Shown: piece by piece, positions 6,392 to 12,770 of the stretch
How the letters are laid out: every line of letters starts with the position of its first letter
Position numbering within the stretch: position 1 is the first letter of the stretch
NCBI GenBank assembly: GCA_039819185.1
Contig: JBCBSK010000104.1
Span: 1 to 14,146 of the forward strand
DNA: 14,146 nucleotides
Reading direction: 5' to 3'
From: JBCBSK01 sp039819185
Lineage (GTDB): Bacteria; Pseudomonadota; Alphaproteobacteria; Rhizobiales; Tepidamorphaceae
Position numbers and translations under genes: made by a program
Notes under the pieces: model-generated
What the model was told of the DNA's origin: nothing
The model's input: only the letters and a program-made list of their open reading frames with translations
Databases searched by the model: none

Positions 6392-8464
6392 ATGGGAGAT
6401 GACGGCGCGGGCAAAGCCAATGGCGCAAGGCTGAATGGCGGGGTGATCCCGTCGCAAGCGCACAAGGTAGTTGCACTGGTCGGACCGCAGGGCTCCGGCA
6501 AGACAACGCTACTCGAAGCGCTGTTGGAGCGCTGCGGTGTTGTAACCAAGGCTGGAACGGTCACCGATGGCACAACGGTCGGCGATCGCAGCCGGGAGGC
6601 ACGGGCGCACCAGATGAGCGTCGAGGCCAATTTGGCTCAGCTTGGGTTTCTCGGCGACACCTATACCTTCATCGACTGTCCAGGCTCGGTCGAGTTCTTC
6701 CAGGATATGCGTTCGGCACTGCCAGTGGTCGATGCTGCCGTCGTTGTCGGCGAGGTGGATGAAAAGAAGGTTCCGGCTTTGCGGTTGATCCTGCATGCGC
6801 TCGAGGATGCCGGCATTCCAAGGCTTCTGTTCTTGAACAAGATTGACCGCAGCCAAACCGGCGTGCGTGAAGCCGTCACAAGGATGCAGCCTGCCAGCCG
6901 TCAACCGCTCGTGATGCGTCAATTGCCGATCTTCGAGAACGGCATCGCCACGGGGTTTGTCGATCTCGCGCTTGAACGCGCCTTTGTCTATCGCGAGCAT
7001 GCGGCCAGCGAAGTCGTCCCGCTCACAGGTGATCTGTTGACTGAAGAGCTCGACGCGCGGTTCTCGATGCTCGAACATCTCGCCGATTTTGACGATGCGC
7101 TGATGGAGCAACTCCTATCCGACATCGAGCCGCCGCGTGATGTCGTCTTCGACGATCTGGCGCGTGAAGTGTCGGAGGGGCAGATCGTGCCACTTTTGGT
7201 CGGTTCGGCGCAGAACGGCAATGGCATCCTGCGCTTGCTCAAGGCGCTGCGTCACGACGTACCCGATGTGACGCGTGCTGCGGACCGGCTTGGCATCGAC
7301 GACAATGCGAGCGCGTCGCCGGTGGTGATTGTCACCAAGACACAGCACACCAGCCACGCCGGTAAACTGACCATTGGCCGGGTCATGGTTGGCGCGTTGC
7401 GTGATGGTGACATGCTTACGCATCGTGATGATGCGGTGAAACTGACCGTGCTATCGGAACTCGACGGCGCGCACTGGTCGAAAACGGCACAAGCAACGGT
7501 CGGTCAGCTTGTCGGCCTACCTAAGCTCGATACCGTCGTCACAGGCGATGTTCTGGGCGGTCAGGTGCCGCTTTTGCCCACTGCTGAGCCGCTGCAGCCC
7601 GTTATGGCACGGGCCGTGTCCGCAGCTGAGCGCAAGGACGAGGTGAAGCTGACAGCAGCAATCCAAAAGCTCTTGGACGAAGACCCGTCGCTCAGCTTCG
7701 GTCCCAATCCCGATACCGGCGACATGCTCTTGAAGGGACAGGGCGAGATGCATCTTCGGGTCGCGATCGAGCGGCTGTCGGACCGGTTTGGCGTTGCCGT
7801 CGAGGCGCGGCCAGCACGAATCGGCTACAAGGAGACGATCCGCAAGCCGGTGACTATACGTGGCCGTCACAAGAAGCAGTCTGGCGGGCATGGCCAGTTT
7901 GGCGACGCCGTCGTTGACATCAAGCCGCTGCCGCGCGGTACAGGCTTCCGCTTCGAGGAAACGGTCACCGGCGGCGTTGTGCCGAAGCAGTATATCCCAG
8001 CCGTTGAGGGCGGTGTACGCGATGTGCTGGCCCAAGGGCCGCTCGGTTTTCCGGTCATCGATGTCGCAGTGACATTGACAGACGGGTCGCACCATTCAGT
8101 GGATTCATCGGAACAGGCCTTCCGCATGGCTGGCCAGATCGCCATGCGCGAAGGCCTGCCACAATGTGCGCCGGTGCTGCTGGAGCCGGTTCTGTCGGTC
8201 GAGATCGCCGTGCCGTCCGAAGCAACCCCGAAGGTCAATGCGATCATCTCCGGCCGCCGCGGCCAGATTCTCGGCTTCGAGCCGCGCCCCGGCTGGGACG
8301 GTTGGGACATCGTAAGTGCACAATTGCCGGAAGCTGAGCTTCAGGACCTGATCATCGAACTCAGATCGATCACGCTTGGCGTCGGCAGCTTTACGGCTGC
8401 CTTCGACCACTGGCAGGAACTGACGGGCCGCGCGGCGGATCAGGTGCTCGCCGTCGCGTCATAA
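6392..8464 (+). CDS. Elongation factor G-like GTPase (EF-G paralogue)
   Basis: 690 residues with EF-G layout: GTPase domain (about 24-290), beta-barrel domain II, and domains III-V, with KGQGEMHLRVAIERL in domain III, the domain IV segment KKQSGGHGQFGDAVVDIKPL, and APSEATPKVNAIISGRRG-like residues in domain V (written VPSEATPKV here). G1 is GPQGSGKT (31-38), G3 is DCPG (95-98), G4 is NKID (149-152). Oddities: the G3 motif reads DCPGS, so the catalytic His of DTPGH is Ser99, and the switch I RGITI motif is HQMSV (73-77). These match a paralogue common in Hyphomicrobiales rather than the housekeeping fusA product. Its role is not established; a specialised translocation or ribosome-recycling/rescue role is a guess. 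GGGAG (6381-6385) lies 6 bases before ATG 6392. Confidence 0.87.
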   Translation: MGDDGAGKANGARLNGGVIPSQAHKVVALVGPQGSGKTTLLEALLERCGVVTKAGTVTDGTTVGDRSREARAHQMSVEANLAQLGFLGDTYTFIDCPGSVEFFQDMRSALPVVDAAVVVGEVDEKKVPALRLILHALEDAGIPRLLFLNKIDRSQTGVREAVTRMQPASRQPLVMRQLPIFENGIATGFVDLALERAFVYREHAASEVVPLTGDLLTEELDARFSMLEHLADFDDALMEQLLSDIEPPRDVVFDDLAREVSEGQIVPLLVGSAQNGNGILRLLKALRHDVPDVTRAADRLGIDDNASASPVVIVTKTQHTSHAGKLTIGRVMVGALRDGDMLTHRDDAVKLTVLSELDGAHWSKTAQATVGQLVGLPKLDTVVTGDVLGGQVPLLPTAEPLQPVMARAVSAAERKDEVKLTAAIQKLLDEDPSLSFGPNPDTGDMLLKGQGEMHLRVAIERLSDRFGVAVEARPARIGYKETIRKPVTIRGRHKKQSGGHGQFGDAVVDIKPLPRGTGFRFEETVTGGVVPKQYIPAVEGGVRDVLAQGPLGFPVIDVAVTLTDGSHHSVDSSEQAFRMAGQIAMREGLPQCAPVLLEPVLSVEIAVPSEATPKVNAIISGRRGQILGFEPRPGWDGWDIVSAQLPEAELQDLIIELRSITLGVGSFTAAFDHWQELTGRAADQVLAVAS

Positions 8465-8532
8465 GCGATCCTCTGCTCGCAGGGGTTTGAATGGACGGAC
8501 GCCGTCGAGTCGTCTAACTGCGCATTAAAGAA

Positions 8533-8566
8533 GGGTATCTTAGGCTGCAAGCGATCTGGGATACCC
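8533..8566 (+). repeat. Stem-loop between the EF-G-like gene and msrP
   Basis: GGGTATCTTAG (8533-8543) pairs with CTGGGATACCC (8556-8566): 11 bp including two G-U pairs, 12-nt loop; the outer GGGTATC/GATACCC is perfect at DNA level too. No T-run follows, so it is not a textbook terminator. It may be an operator, an attenuator in the msrP leader, or the 3' end processing structure of the upstream gene. Confidence 0.45.
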
Positions 8567-8587
8567 ACTATTGCGTCTATGGGGTGT

Positions 8588-8610
8588 GGGCAGCGCAGCA
8601 ATGGCTGCCC
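8588..8610 (+). repeat. Second stem-loop in the msrP leader
   Basis: GGGCAGC (8588-8594) and GCTGCCC (8604-8610) form a perfect 7-bp stem with a 9-nt loop, ending 38 bases before the msrP ATG and 27 bases before its ribosome binding site. With the 8533-8566 stem-loop it makes a two-hairpin leader. No T-run follows. Confidence 0.4.
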
Positions 8611-8648
8611 GCATGATCCGGCATCGATCGCTGAACAGGAGACCCATC

Positions 8649-9662
8649 ATGTTGATCAAGCGCCACCGCGGCTGGGAACTACCCGAGCGCGAGGCAACAC
8701 CGGAGCACGTTTTCCTGAATCGGCGGCAATTCATGGGGACGGCTGGCATGACGGTCGCAAGTGCCGGTTTGCTCGCCGCTTCATCGCGGCCGGCGGATGC
8801 GTTTCTCGGTCTCTTCGACGACACAGTATATGGCCCGCCGGAGGACGATCCGACCTGGGATCTCTATCCCGTCGCGCGCAATGAGCGTTATGCGCTCGAT
8901 CGCGATGTCACGCCCGAGCGCTACAATTTCTCCTACAACAATTTCTTCGAATTCGGCTCACAGAAGACCATTGCCCGCGACGCACAACGCCTTGAGATCC
9001 GGCCCTGGACGGTAACTTTCGACGGCCTCGTCGAACAGGAACGCACCGTCGGCATCGATGACCTGATCCGCGCCATGCCGCTGGAAGAGCGCCTGTATAG
9101 GCTGCGCTGTGTCGAGGCTTGGGCGATGGCGGTGCCCTGGTCCGGGTTTTCGATGCGGGCCATGATCGACTTTGCCCGGCCTCTGTCATCGGCGCGGTAT
9201 GTCCGGATGGAGACCTTTTTCGATCCGGAGATCTCGTCGGCGCATCGGACGAATTTCTCCAATACCTGGCCCTATGTCGAAGGGCTGACTATGGCTGAGG
9301 CGCGCAACGAGCTCGCCTTCATGGTCACCGGCGCCTATGGTAAGCCGTTGCCAAAACAGATGGGGTCGCCGCTCCGGCTCGCTGTGCCCTGGAAGTATGG
9401 CTTCAAGTCGATCAAGTCGATCGTGCGAGTTACCTTCACAACAGAGCGGCCTGTGTCGTTCTGGGAGGCGACGCAAGGATCTGAATATGGCTTCTGGGCG
9501 AATGTGAATCCTGCCGTGCCGCATGCGCGCTGGAGTCAGGCGGACGAGCGCCTGCTGGGTGCTCCCGATGATCGCCGGGTGCCGACCCAGATCTACAATG
9601 GCTATGGCGACTTCGTTGCCGATCTCTATAGCGGACTAGAGGGCGAGCGGCTCTACATGTAA
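8649..9662 (+). CDS. msrP: Protein-methionine-sulfoxide reductase catalytic subunit MsrP
   Basis: 337-residue molybdopterin enzyme of the YedY/MsrP family, which repairs oxidised methionines in periplasmic proteins. The twin-arginine signal is NRRQFM (R25, R26) followed by a moderately hydrophobic stretch with likely cleavage at ADA/F (51/52), so it is exported folded with its cofactor. The molybdenum-binding cysteine is C154 in RCVEAWAM. Further family marks are PWSGF (164-168), RMETFFDPE and the C-terminal NVNPAVPHARWSQA. Start: ATG 8649 with AGGAG at 8637-8641 seven bases upstream; an upstream in-frame TTG at 8571 would add 26 atypical residues. Electrons normally come from the membrane haem protein MsrQ, usually encoded next door; no msrQ is seen here. 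It ends just before a hairpin terminator. Confidence 0.93.
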   Translation: MLIKRHRGWELPEREATPEHVFLNRRQFMGTAGMTVASAGLLAASSRPADAFLGLFDDTVYGPPEDDPTWDLYPVARNERYALDRDVTPERYNFSYNNFFEFGSQKTIARDAQRLEIRPWTVTFDGLVEQERTVGIDDLIRAMPLEERLYRLRCVEAWAMAVPWSGFSMRAMIDFARPLSSARYVRMETFFDPEISSAHRTNFSNTWPYVEGLTMAEARNELAFMVTGAYGKPLPKQMGSPLRLAVPWKYGFKSIKSIVRVTFTTERPVSFWEATQGSEYGFWANVNPAVPHARWSQADERLLGAPDDRRVPTQIYNGYGDFVADLYSGLEGERLYM

Positions 9663-9703
9663 TGCCGTCATAGTGAGAACGGCTGATTGGTCATCGGACA
9701 CAG

Positions 9704-9731
9704 AAAAAGGGCCAGGCACGAAGCCTGGCCC
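9704..9731 (-). terminator. Strong Rho-independent terminator, probably bidirectional
   Basis: GGGCCAGGC (9709-9717) and GCCTGGCCC (9723-9731) form a perfect 9-bp GC-rich stem with a 5-nt loop. On the - strand it is followed at once by TTTTT (9708-9704), a classic terminator for transcripts from the lsrB side, including the candidate small RNA. On the + strand GAAGTTTTAG follows, so it may also end msrP transcripts. Confidence 0.88.
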
Positions 9732-9840
9732 GAAGTTTTAGTGCTCGATACAAATTTCGAGCACCACCTTCCAGAGGGGAACAGCTGACCGCAGGTGGCC
9801 GGCAAAGGGAGGGTATTGCCACCACCCTGCAAAACAGCTG
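9704..9840 (-). ncRNA. Candidate trans-acting small RNA, AbcR-like architecture
   Basis: Read on the - strand. Stem-loop 1 (9840-9782): outer CAGCTG/CAGCTG, then GCAG/CTGC, GTGG/CCAC and GGCAA/TTGCC with small bulges, about 19 bp, with apical loop TACCCTCCCT that leaves CCCUCCC (9813-9807) free. A small hairpin follows: TTCC/GGAA around CCTCT (9781-9769). Next is GTGCTCGA pairing with TCGAGCAC (9764-9741), 8-nt loop. Last is a terminator with a U-tract (9731-9704). C/U-rich loops are the usual anti-Shine-Dalgarno sites of alphaproteobacterial riboregulators. The 5' end is a guess: possible promoter elements are TTGCAC (9875-9870) with CATACG (9850-9845) at a long 19-bp spacing, or TATGTT (9884-9879). 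It lies downstream of an LsrB/VtlR-type gene; such regulators control AbcR RNAs elsewhere. It could instead be the lsrB 3' UTR or overlap a 63-codon frame. Confidence 0.55.
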
Positions 9841-9978
9841 ACGCCGTATGTGCCTATTCGCACGCCATTGTGCAACGCAACATAGCACATGTCGGCCATG
9901 CGGGCATTGCATGTCGTGAAGTGATCCAATCTCTGCCTAAAACATGTCCAATTGACGCCAGACTAACCAGCGATGTTG

Positions 9979-10869
9979 TCAAAACATCCAGTTTTTGGCT
10001 TTCGCCACCAGAAAATCCCGAAACACATTGACCCGCGCCGAGTTCCTGAGTTCCTCGGGATAGACGAAGTACGCGGCGAATTCCGGCAACTCTGCATCGG
10101 CCAGGATCTGCACGAGAGTTGGGTTCGAATCGATGATGTATCCGGGTAGGATCGCGATCCCGATCCCGGCCTCGACAGCGCGAACCAGGCCGTGGACATT
10201 ATTGACCCGCAAGGCTGCGACACGACGATCATTACCATCGCGGCCAACAACTTCCAGCCAATTGATTTCGCGCATGTAGCCGGGTGCAGGCTCGCCATAG
10301 GTGATGATCTTGTGCTGGTCGAGATCGGCGATCTCACGTGGCGTTCCACAGCGCTTGAGATAGTCCGATGAGGCGTAGACGCCGAAGTGGACTGTGAACA
10401 GCTTGCGCTGGATCAGGTCCGGCTGCACGGGTTGGCGCAGGCGGATGGCGATGTCTGCCTCGCGCATGGCGAGATCAAGCTCCTCGTCGACGAGGATCAG
10501 CTGAAGCTGAATGTCGGGATAAAGTTCGGTGAACTCCTTCAATCGCTGGGTCAGCCATCCCGAACCCAGTCCCACCGTCGTCGTGACGCGCAACGGGCCG
10601 GACGGCTTGTCCTTGGAGTCTGTCAGTCGCGCCTTCACGCTTTCGAGCTGCATCCACATCTCGTGCGAGGTGCGGTAGAGAAGTTCTCCCTGCTCAGTCA
10701 GTATCAGTCCGCGTGCATGGCGGTGAAACAGCGGCACGCGCAGATCTTCTTCGAGCGCCGAAACCTGTCGGCTGACCGCCGACTGGCTCAAGCCCAGAAC
10801 GTCGCCCGCATGCGTGAAGCTTCCTGCATCCGCCGCGGCATGGAAGATCCGCAGCTTGTCCCAATCCAT
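9979..10869 (-). CDS. lsrB: LysR-family regulator of the LsrB/VtlR type
   Basis: 296 residues. An N-terminal winged helix-turn-helix (about 1-60; MDWDKLRIFHAAADAGSFTH, then GLSQSAVSRQVSALEEDL) is followed by a periplasmic-binding-like effector domain (about 91-296). MDWDKLRIFHAAA, PLFHRHARGLILTEQGELLY, KPSGPLRVTTTVGLGSGWL and DLIQRKLFTVH closely resemble the LsrB/VtlR proteins of Sinorhizobium, Agrobacterium and Brucella, which act in oxidative stress and envelope traits and in activating AbcR small RNAs. The position just downstream of trxB, same strand, agrees. LsrB redox sensing has been linked to several cysteines; here only C174 exists. A purine-rich GGGGGAGAGGG precedes ATG 10869 closely. 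The 177-base gap from trxB leaves room for its own promoter. Orthology is by recollected sequence and context, not alignment. Confidence 0.85.
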   Translation of the reverse strand: MDWDKLRIFHAAADAGSFTHAGDVLGLSQSAVSRQVSALEEDLRVPLFHRHARGLILTEQGELLYRTSHEMWMQLESVKARLTDSKDKPSGPLRVTTTVGLGSGWLTQRLKEFTELYPDIQLQLILVDEELDLAMREADIAIRLRQPVQPDLIQRKLFTVHFGVYASSDYLKRCGTPREIADLDQHKIITYGEPAPGYMREINWLEVVGRDGNDRRVAALRVNNVHGLVRAVEAGIGIAILPGYIIDSNPTLVQILADAELPEFAAYFVYPEELRNSARVNVFRDFLVAKAKNWMF

Positions 10870-10938
10870 AACCCTCTCCCCCTGGCCGAGCGCTGAAACG
10901 CGGCCATTGTCGTCGGCCTATCGCCGGTGTTGGCGGGC

Positions 10939-10980
10939 TAGAGCATCCTGCACCGGGAACGATGCAGATCACGTGCTCTA
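10939..10980. repeat. Nested palindromic intergenic element, Rhizobiales style
   Basis: Outer arms TAGAGCA (10939-10945) and TGCTCTA (10974-10980) are perfect inverted repeats; nested inside are CTGCA (10948-10952) and TGCAG (10963-10967). The right arm runs on into TCCTTTTGAAATCGATCG. I recall similar GCTCTATCC(T/C)TTTG motifs as repeated intergenic elements in Hyphomicrobiales genomes. It lies between trxB and lsrB and would form a hairpin in their shared transcript. Confidence 0.55.
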
Positions 10981-11046
10981 TCCTTTTGAAATCGATCGTC
11001 TGTCTGCGGCCTTCGTGAGTCTTAATAAACCGCAGGATGATCGAGA

Positions 11047-12027
11047 TTATTCGGCAGCGGCACGCACCTCGCGCGATGCCAGATAACGCTCTGCTTCAAG
11101 CGCTGCCATGCAACCCATGCCGGCCGCTGTGACCGCTTGGCGGTAGATGTCGTCGGTGACATCGCCCGCTGCAAATACGCCGGGCATGCTGGTCGCCGTC
11201 GAATCGGGTGATGTGATGATGTAACCACCCTGTTTCATGTCGAGTTTTCCAGCAAACAACTCGGTCGCTGGCGCGTGGCCGATAGCGATGAAGACGCCAT
11301 GGACCGCGCGCTCAAGCGTTGTGCCGGTCGCGACATCGCGCAGCCGCACGCCGGTGACTCCCTTGGGGGTTTCATCGCCGAGCACTTCATCGAGGACGGT
11401 GTTCCAAAGCACCTCGACCTTCTCATGGGCGAACAGACGGTTCTGCAGGATCTTCTCCGCCCGCAGGCTGTCGCGGCGGTGCACCAGCGTCACCTTGGAC
11501 GCGAAATTGGTCAAAAACAGCGCTTCCTCGACGGCTGTGTTGCCGCCGCCAACGACGATGACCTCTTTGCCGCGATAAAAGAAGCCATCACATGTCGCGC
11601 ATGCAGAGACGCCGAAGCCCTGGAATTTGGTTTCAGATGGCAGATCGAGCCACTTCGCCTGGGCGCCAGTCGCGATCACAAGGCTGTCTGTGGTGTAGAT
11701 CTGGCCCGAATCACCGGTCAGCACGAAGGGCGTGCGATCAAGATCGACCGAAACGATGTGATCTGACACCATCTCGGTGCCGACATGTTCGGCCTGAGCC
11801 TTCATCTGTTCCATCAGCCAGGGGCCCTGGATGACGTCGGCGAAGCCGGGGTAATTCTCGACATCGGTGGTGATGGTGAGCTGACCGCCGGGCTGGATGC
11901 CGGAGATCAACATCGGCTCCATCATAGCGCGTGCCGCATAGATCGCGGCCGTGTAGCCGGCAGGGCCCGAGCCGATAATGATGACCGGTGCGTGGCGCGT
12001 GCTGGACGAGGACGGTGCGGACGTCAT
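11047..12027 (-). CDS. trxB: Thioredoxin-disulfide reductase
   Basis: 326-residue cytoplasmic flavoenzyme that passes electrons from NADPH through FAD and a redox disulfide to thioredoxin. The FAD-binding GSGPAG (19-24), the redox pair CATC (C143, C146), the NADPH-binding GGGNTA (160-165) with HRR (183-185), and the second FAD motif FAAGDV (285-290) are all present. Length is normal apart from a short Ser-rich N-terminus. GGAG (12038-12035) lies 7 bases before ATG 12027. It is divergent from an Lrp/AsnC gene and leads toward lsrB, an arrangement I recall in other Hyphomicrobiales. A likely promoter lies at 12121-12093. Its substrate thioredoxin would feed cytoplasmic reductive repair, thematically close to MsrP and LsrB in oxidative stress. 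Confidence 0.96.
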   Translation of the reverse strand: MTSAPSSSSTRHAPVIIIGSGPAGYTAAIYAARAMMEPMLISGIQPGGQLTITTDVENYPGFADVIQGPWLMEQMKAQAEHVGTEMVSDHIVSVDLDRTPFVLTGDSGQIYTTDSLVIATGAQAKWLDLPSETKFQGFGVSACATCDGFFYRGKEVIVVGGGNTAVEEALFLTNFASKVTLVHRRDSLRAEKILQNRLFAHEKVEVLWNTVLDEVLGDETPKGVTGVRLRDVATGTTLERAVHGVFIAIGHAPATELFAGKLDMKQGGYIITSPDSTATSMPGVFAAGDVTDDIYRQAVTAAGMGCMAALEAERYLASREVRAAAE

Positions 12028-12092
12028 GGCATGTCTCCAAGGAGCGAATGGCCGGACCTGGCGGTCACGGTCAGGCGAGGCTTGATCCTAAG

Positions 12093-12121
12093 ACTATCGG
12101 CAGCGGGATAGACAGTTTCAA
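12093..12121 (-). promoter_or_regulatory. Probable sigma-70 promoter of trxB
   Basis: On the - strand TTGAAA (12121-12116) and GATAGT (12098-12093) are separated by exactly 17 bp, matching the -35 and -10 consensus at 5/6 and 4/6 positions. It is 65 bases before the trxB ATG. An inverted repeat GGCAGC (12099-12104) / GCTGCC (12125-12130) brackets the -35 box and could be a regulator site. Confidence 0.55.
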
Positions 12122-12187
12122 GATGCTGCCCGATTCGGCGCCAAGACCGACAGGAGCGTGCCGACAATATGAATAGTTTGCACGATA

Positions 12188-12205
12188 ATTGCGCACATGC
12201 GCAAT
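12188..12205. promoter_or_regulatory. Palindromic operator candidate upstream of the Lrp/AsnC gene
   Basis: ATTGCGCA (12188-12195), spacer CA, TGCGCAAT (12198-12205): a perfect 8+8 bp inverted repeat in the divergent trxB/Lrp intergenic region, in an AT-rich patch. Its centre is 73 bases upstream of the Lrp-type ATG. A TATGAT -10-like hexamer follows at 12229-12234. Lrp/AsnC proteins often bind such palindromes next to their own gene, so autoregulation is the simplest reading. The binding protein is not known from sequence. Confidence 0.55.
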
Positions 12206-12269
12206 AAACGTCCCGTTGTCGGGATCAATATGATACGACACACCCGCGGCGGGATGATGGATCACGAAC

Positions 12270-12746
12270 ATGAAGCAGCGGCTCGACGCGATCGACTGGA
12301 AGATCCTTAGGGAACTTCAGGATGATGGGCGAATCACCAATGTCGAATTGGCTCAGCGGGTCGGCATCTCCGCGCCGCCCTGCCTGCGCCGGGTGCGGGC
12401 GCTTGAAGAGGCCGGTATCATCGAGGGGTATCGCGCGCTGGTGAGCGCCCATAGCCTTGGTCAGGACGTCGTTGCCTTCGCGCTCGTCAGCCTGGAGCGC
12501 CAGTCAGAGAGTGATCTGATGGCTTTTGAGAAGACCGTGACGGCCTGGCCGATCGTGCGCGAGGCGCATATGGTCTCGGGGGACGTCGATTTTCTGCTGA
12601 AATGCGTCACGCCCGATCTTGGCGCGTTTCAGAGCTTCATCATCGAGACGCTGACAGCGGCCCCCAATGTCGATGGCGTCAAGACCATGCTGACGATCCG
12701 CGAGTCGAAGAACGAGCCGATCGTGCCGATCGACGATGTGTCCTGA
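12270..12746 (+). CDS. Lrp/AsnC family transcriptional regulator
   Basis: 158 residues. The N-terminal helix-turn-helix (about 5-65) shows LDAIDWKILRELQDDGRI, VELAQRVGIS and PPCLRRVRALEEAGIIEGY; the RAM ligand-binding and oligomerisation domain (about 68-145) follows with MVSGDVDFLLKCVTPDL. Such proteins form dimers or octamers and sense amino acids. An in-frame TGA at 12255-12257 makes ATG 12270 the first possible ATG start; the ribosome binding site is weak (GGA 12259-12261). It is divergent from trxB across a palindrome at 12188-12205 and convergent with azlCD, 24 bases apart. Relatives of Lrp control azlCD-type exporters in other bacteria (AzlB in Bacillus subtilis), so regulation of the neighbouring exporter is plausible but inferred. 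Confidence 0.93.
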   Translation: MKQRLDAIDWKILRELQDDGRITNVELAQRVGISAPPCLRRVRALEEAGIIEGYRALVSAHSLGQDVVAFALVSLERQSESDLMAFEKTVTAWPIVREAHMVSGDVDFLLKCVTPDLGAFQSFIIETLTAAPNVDGVKTMLTIRESKNEPIVPIDDVS

Positions 12747-12770
12747 GCGCGCTCTCTGACGTCGAACAGA

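Larger units (their letters stand above)
9663..9978. other. 316-base gap between convergent msrP and lsrB
   Basis: The msrP-proximal part (9663-9703) shows nothing. 9704-9840 holds the terminator and candidate small RNA. 9841-9978 holds only weak promoter-like elements on the - strand and the start of a 63-codon frame (9929-9738, TTG start) that has no clear ribosome binding site and whose end coincides with the hairpins. Confidence 0.6.

Noticed and set aside
6509..7111. 200-codon open frame opposite the EF-G-like gene
   Set aside because: Mirror of strong codon bias in the GTPase gene; no recognisable motif.
7517..8095. 192-codon open frame opposite the EF-G-like gene
   Set aside because: Same cause: antisense to conserved EF-G domains III-V, with no coding signature.
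8571..8648. TTG start adding 26 residues to MsrP
   Set aside because: The extension is Arg/Met-rich, covers a hairpin, and would put extra residues before the usual MLIK...NRRQF Tat N-terminus; AGGAG fits ATG 8649.
11004..11035. CTGCGG / CCGCAG hairpin after trxB as a terminator
   Set aside because: Six-bp stem with a 20-base loop and no T-run on the trxB strand side.
11275..11766. 163-codon open frame opposite trxB
   Set aside because: Antisense to the conserved CATC and NADPH-binding region; no independent support.
12211..12224. TCCCG-TTGT-CGGGA small hairpin in the Lrp leader
   Set aside because: Only 5 bp; expected often by chance at this GC content.
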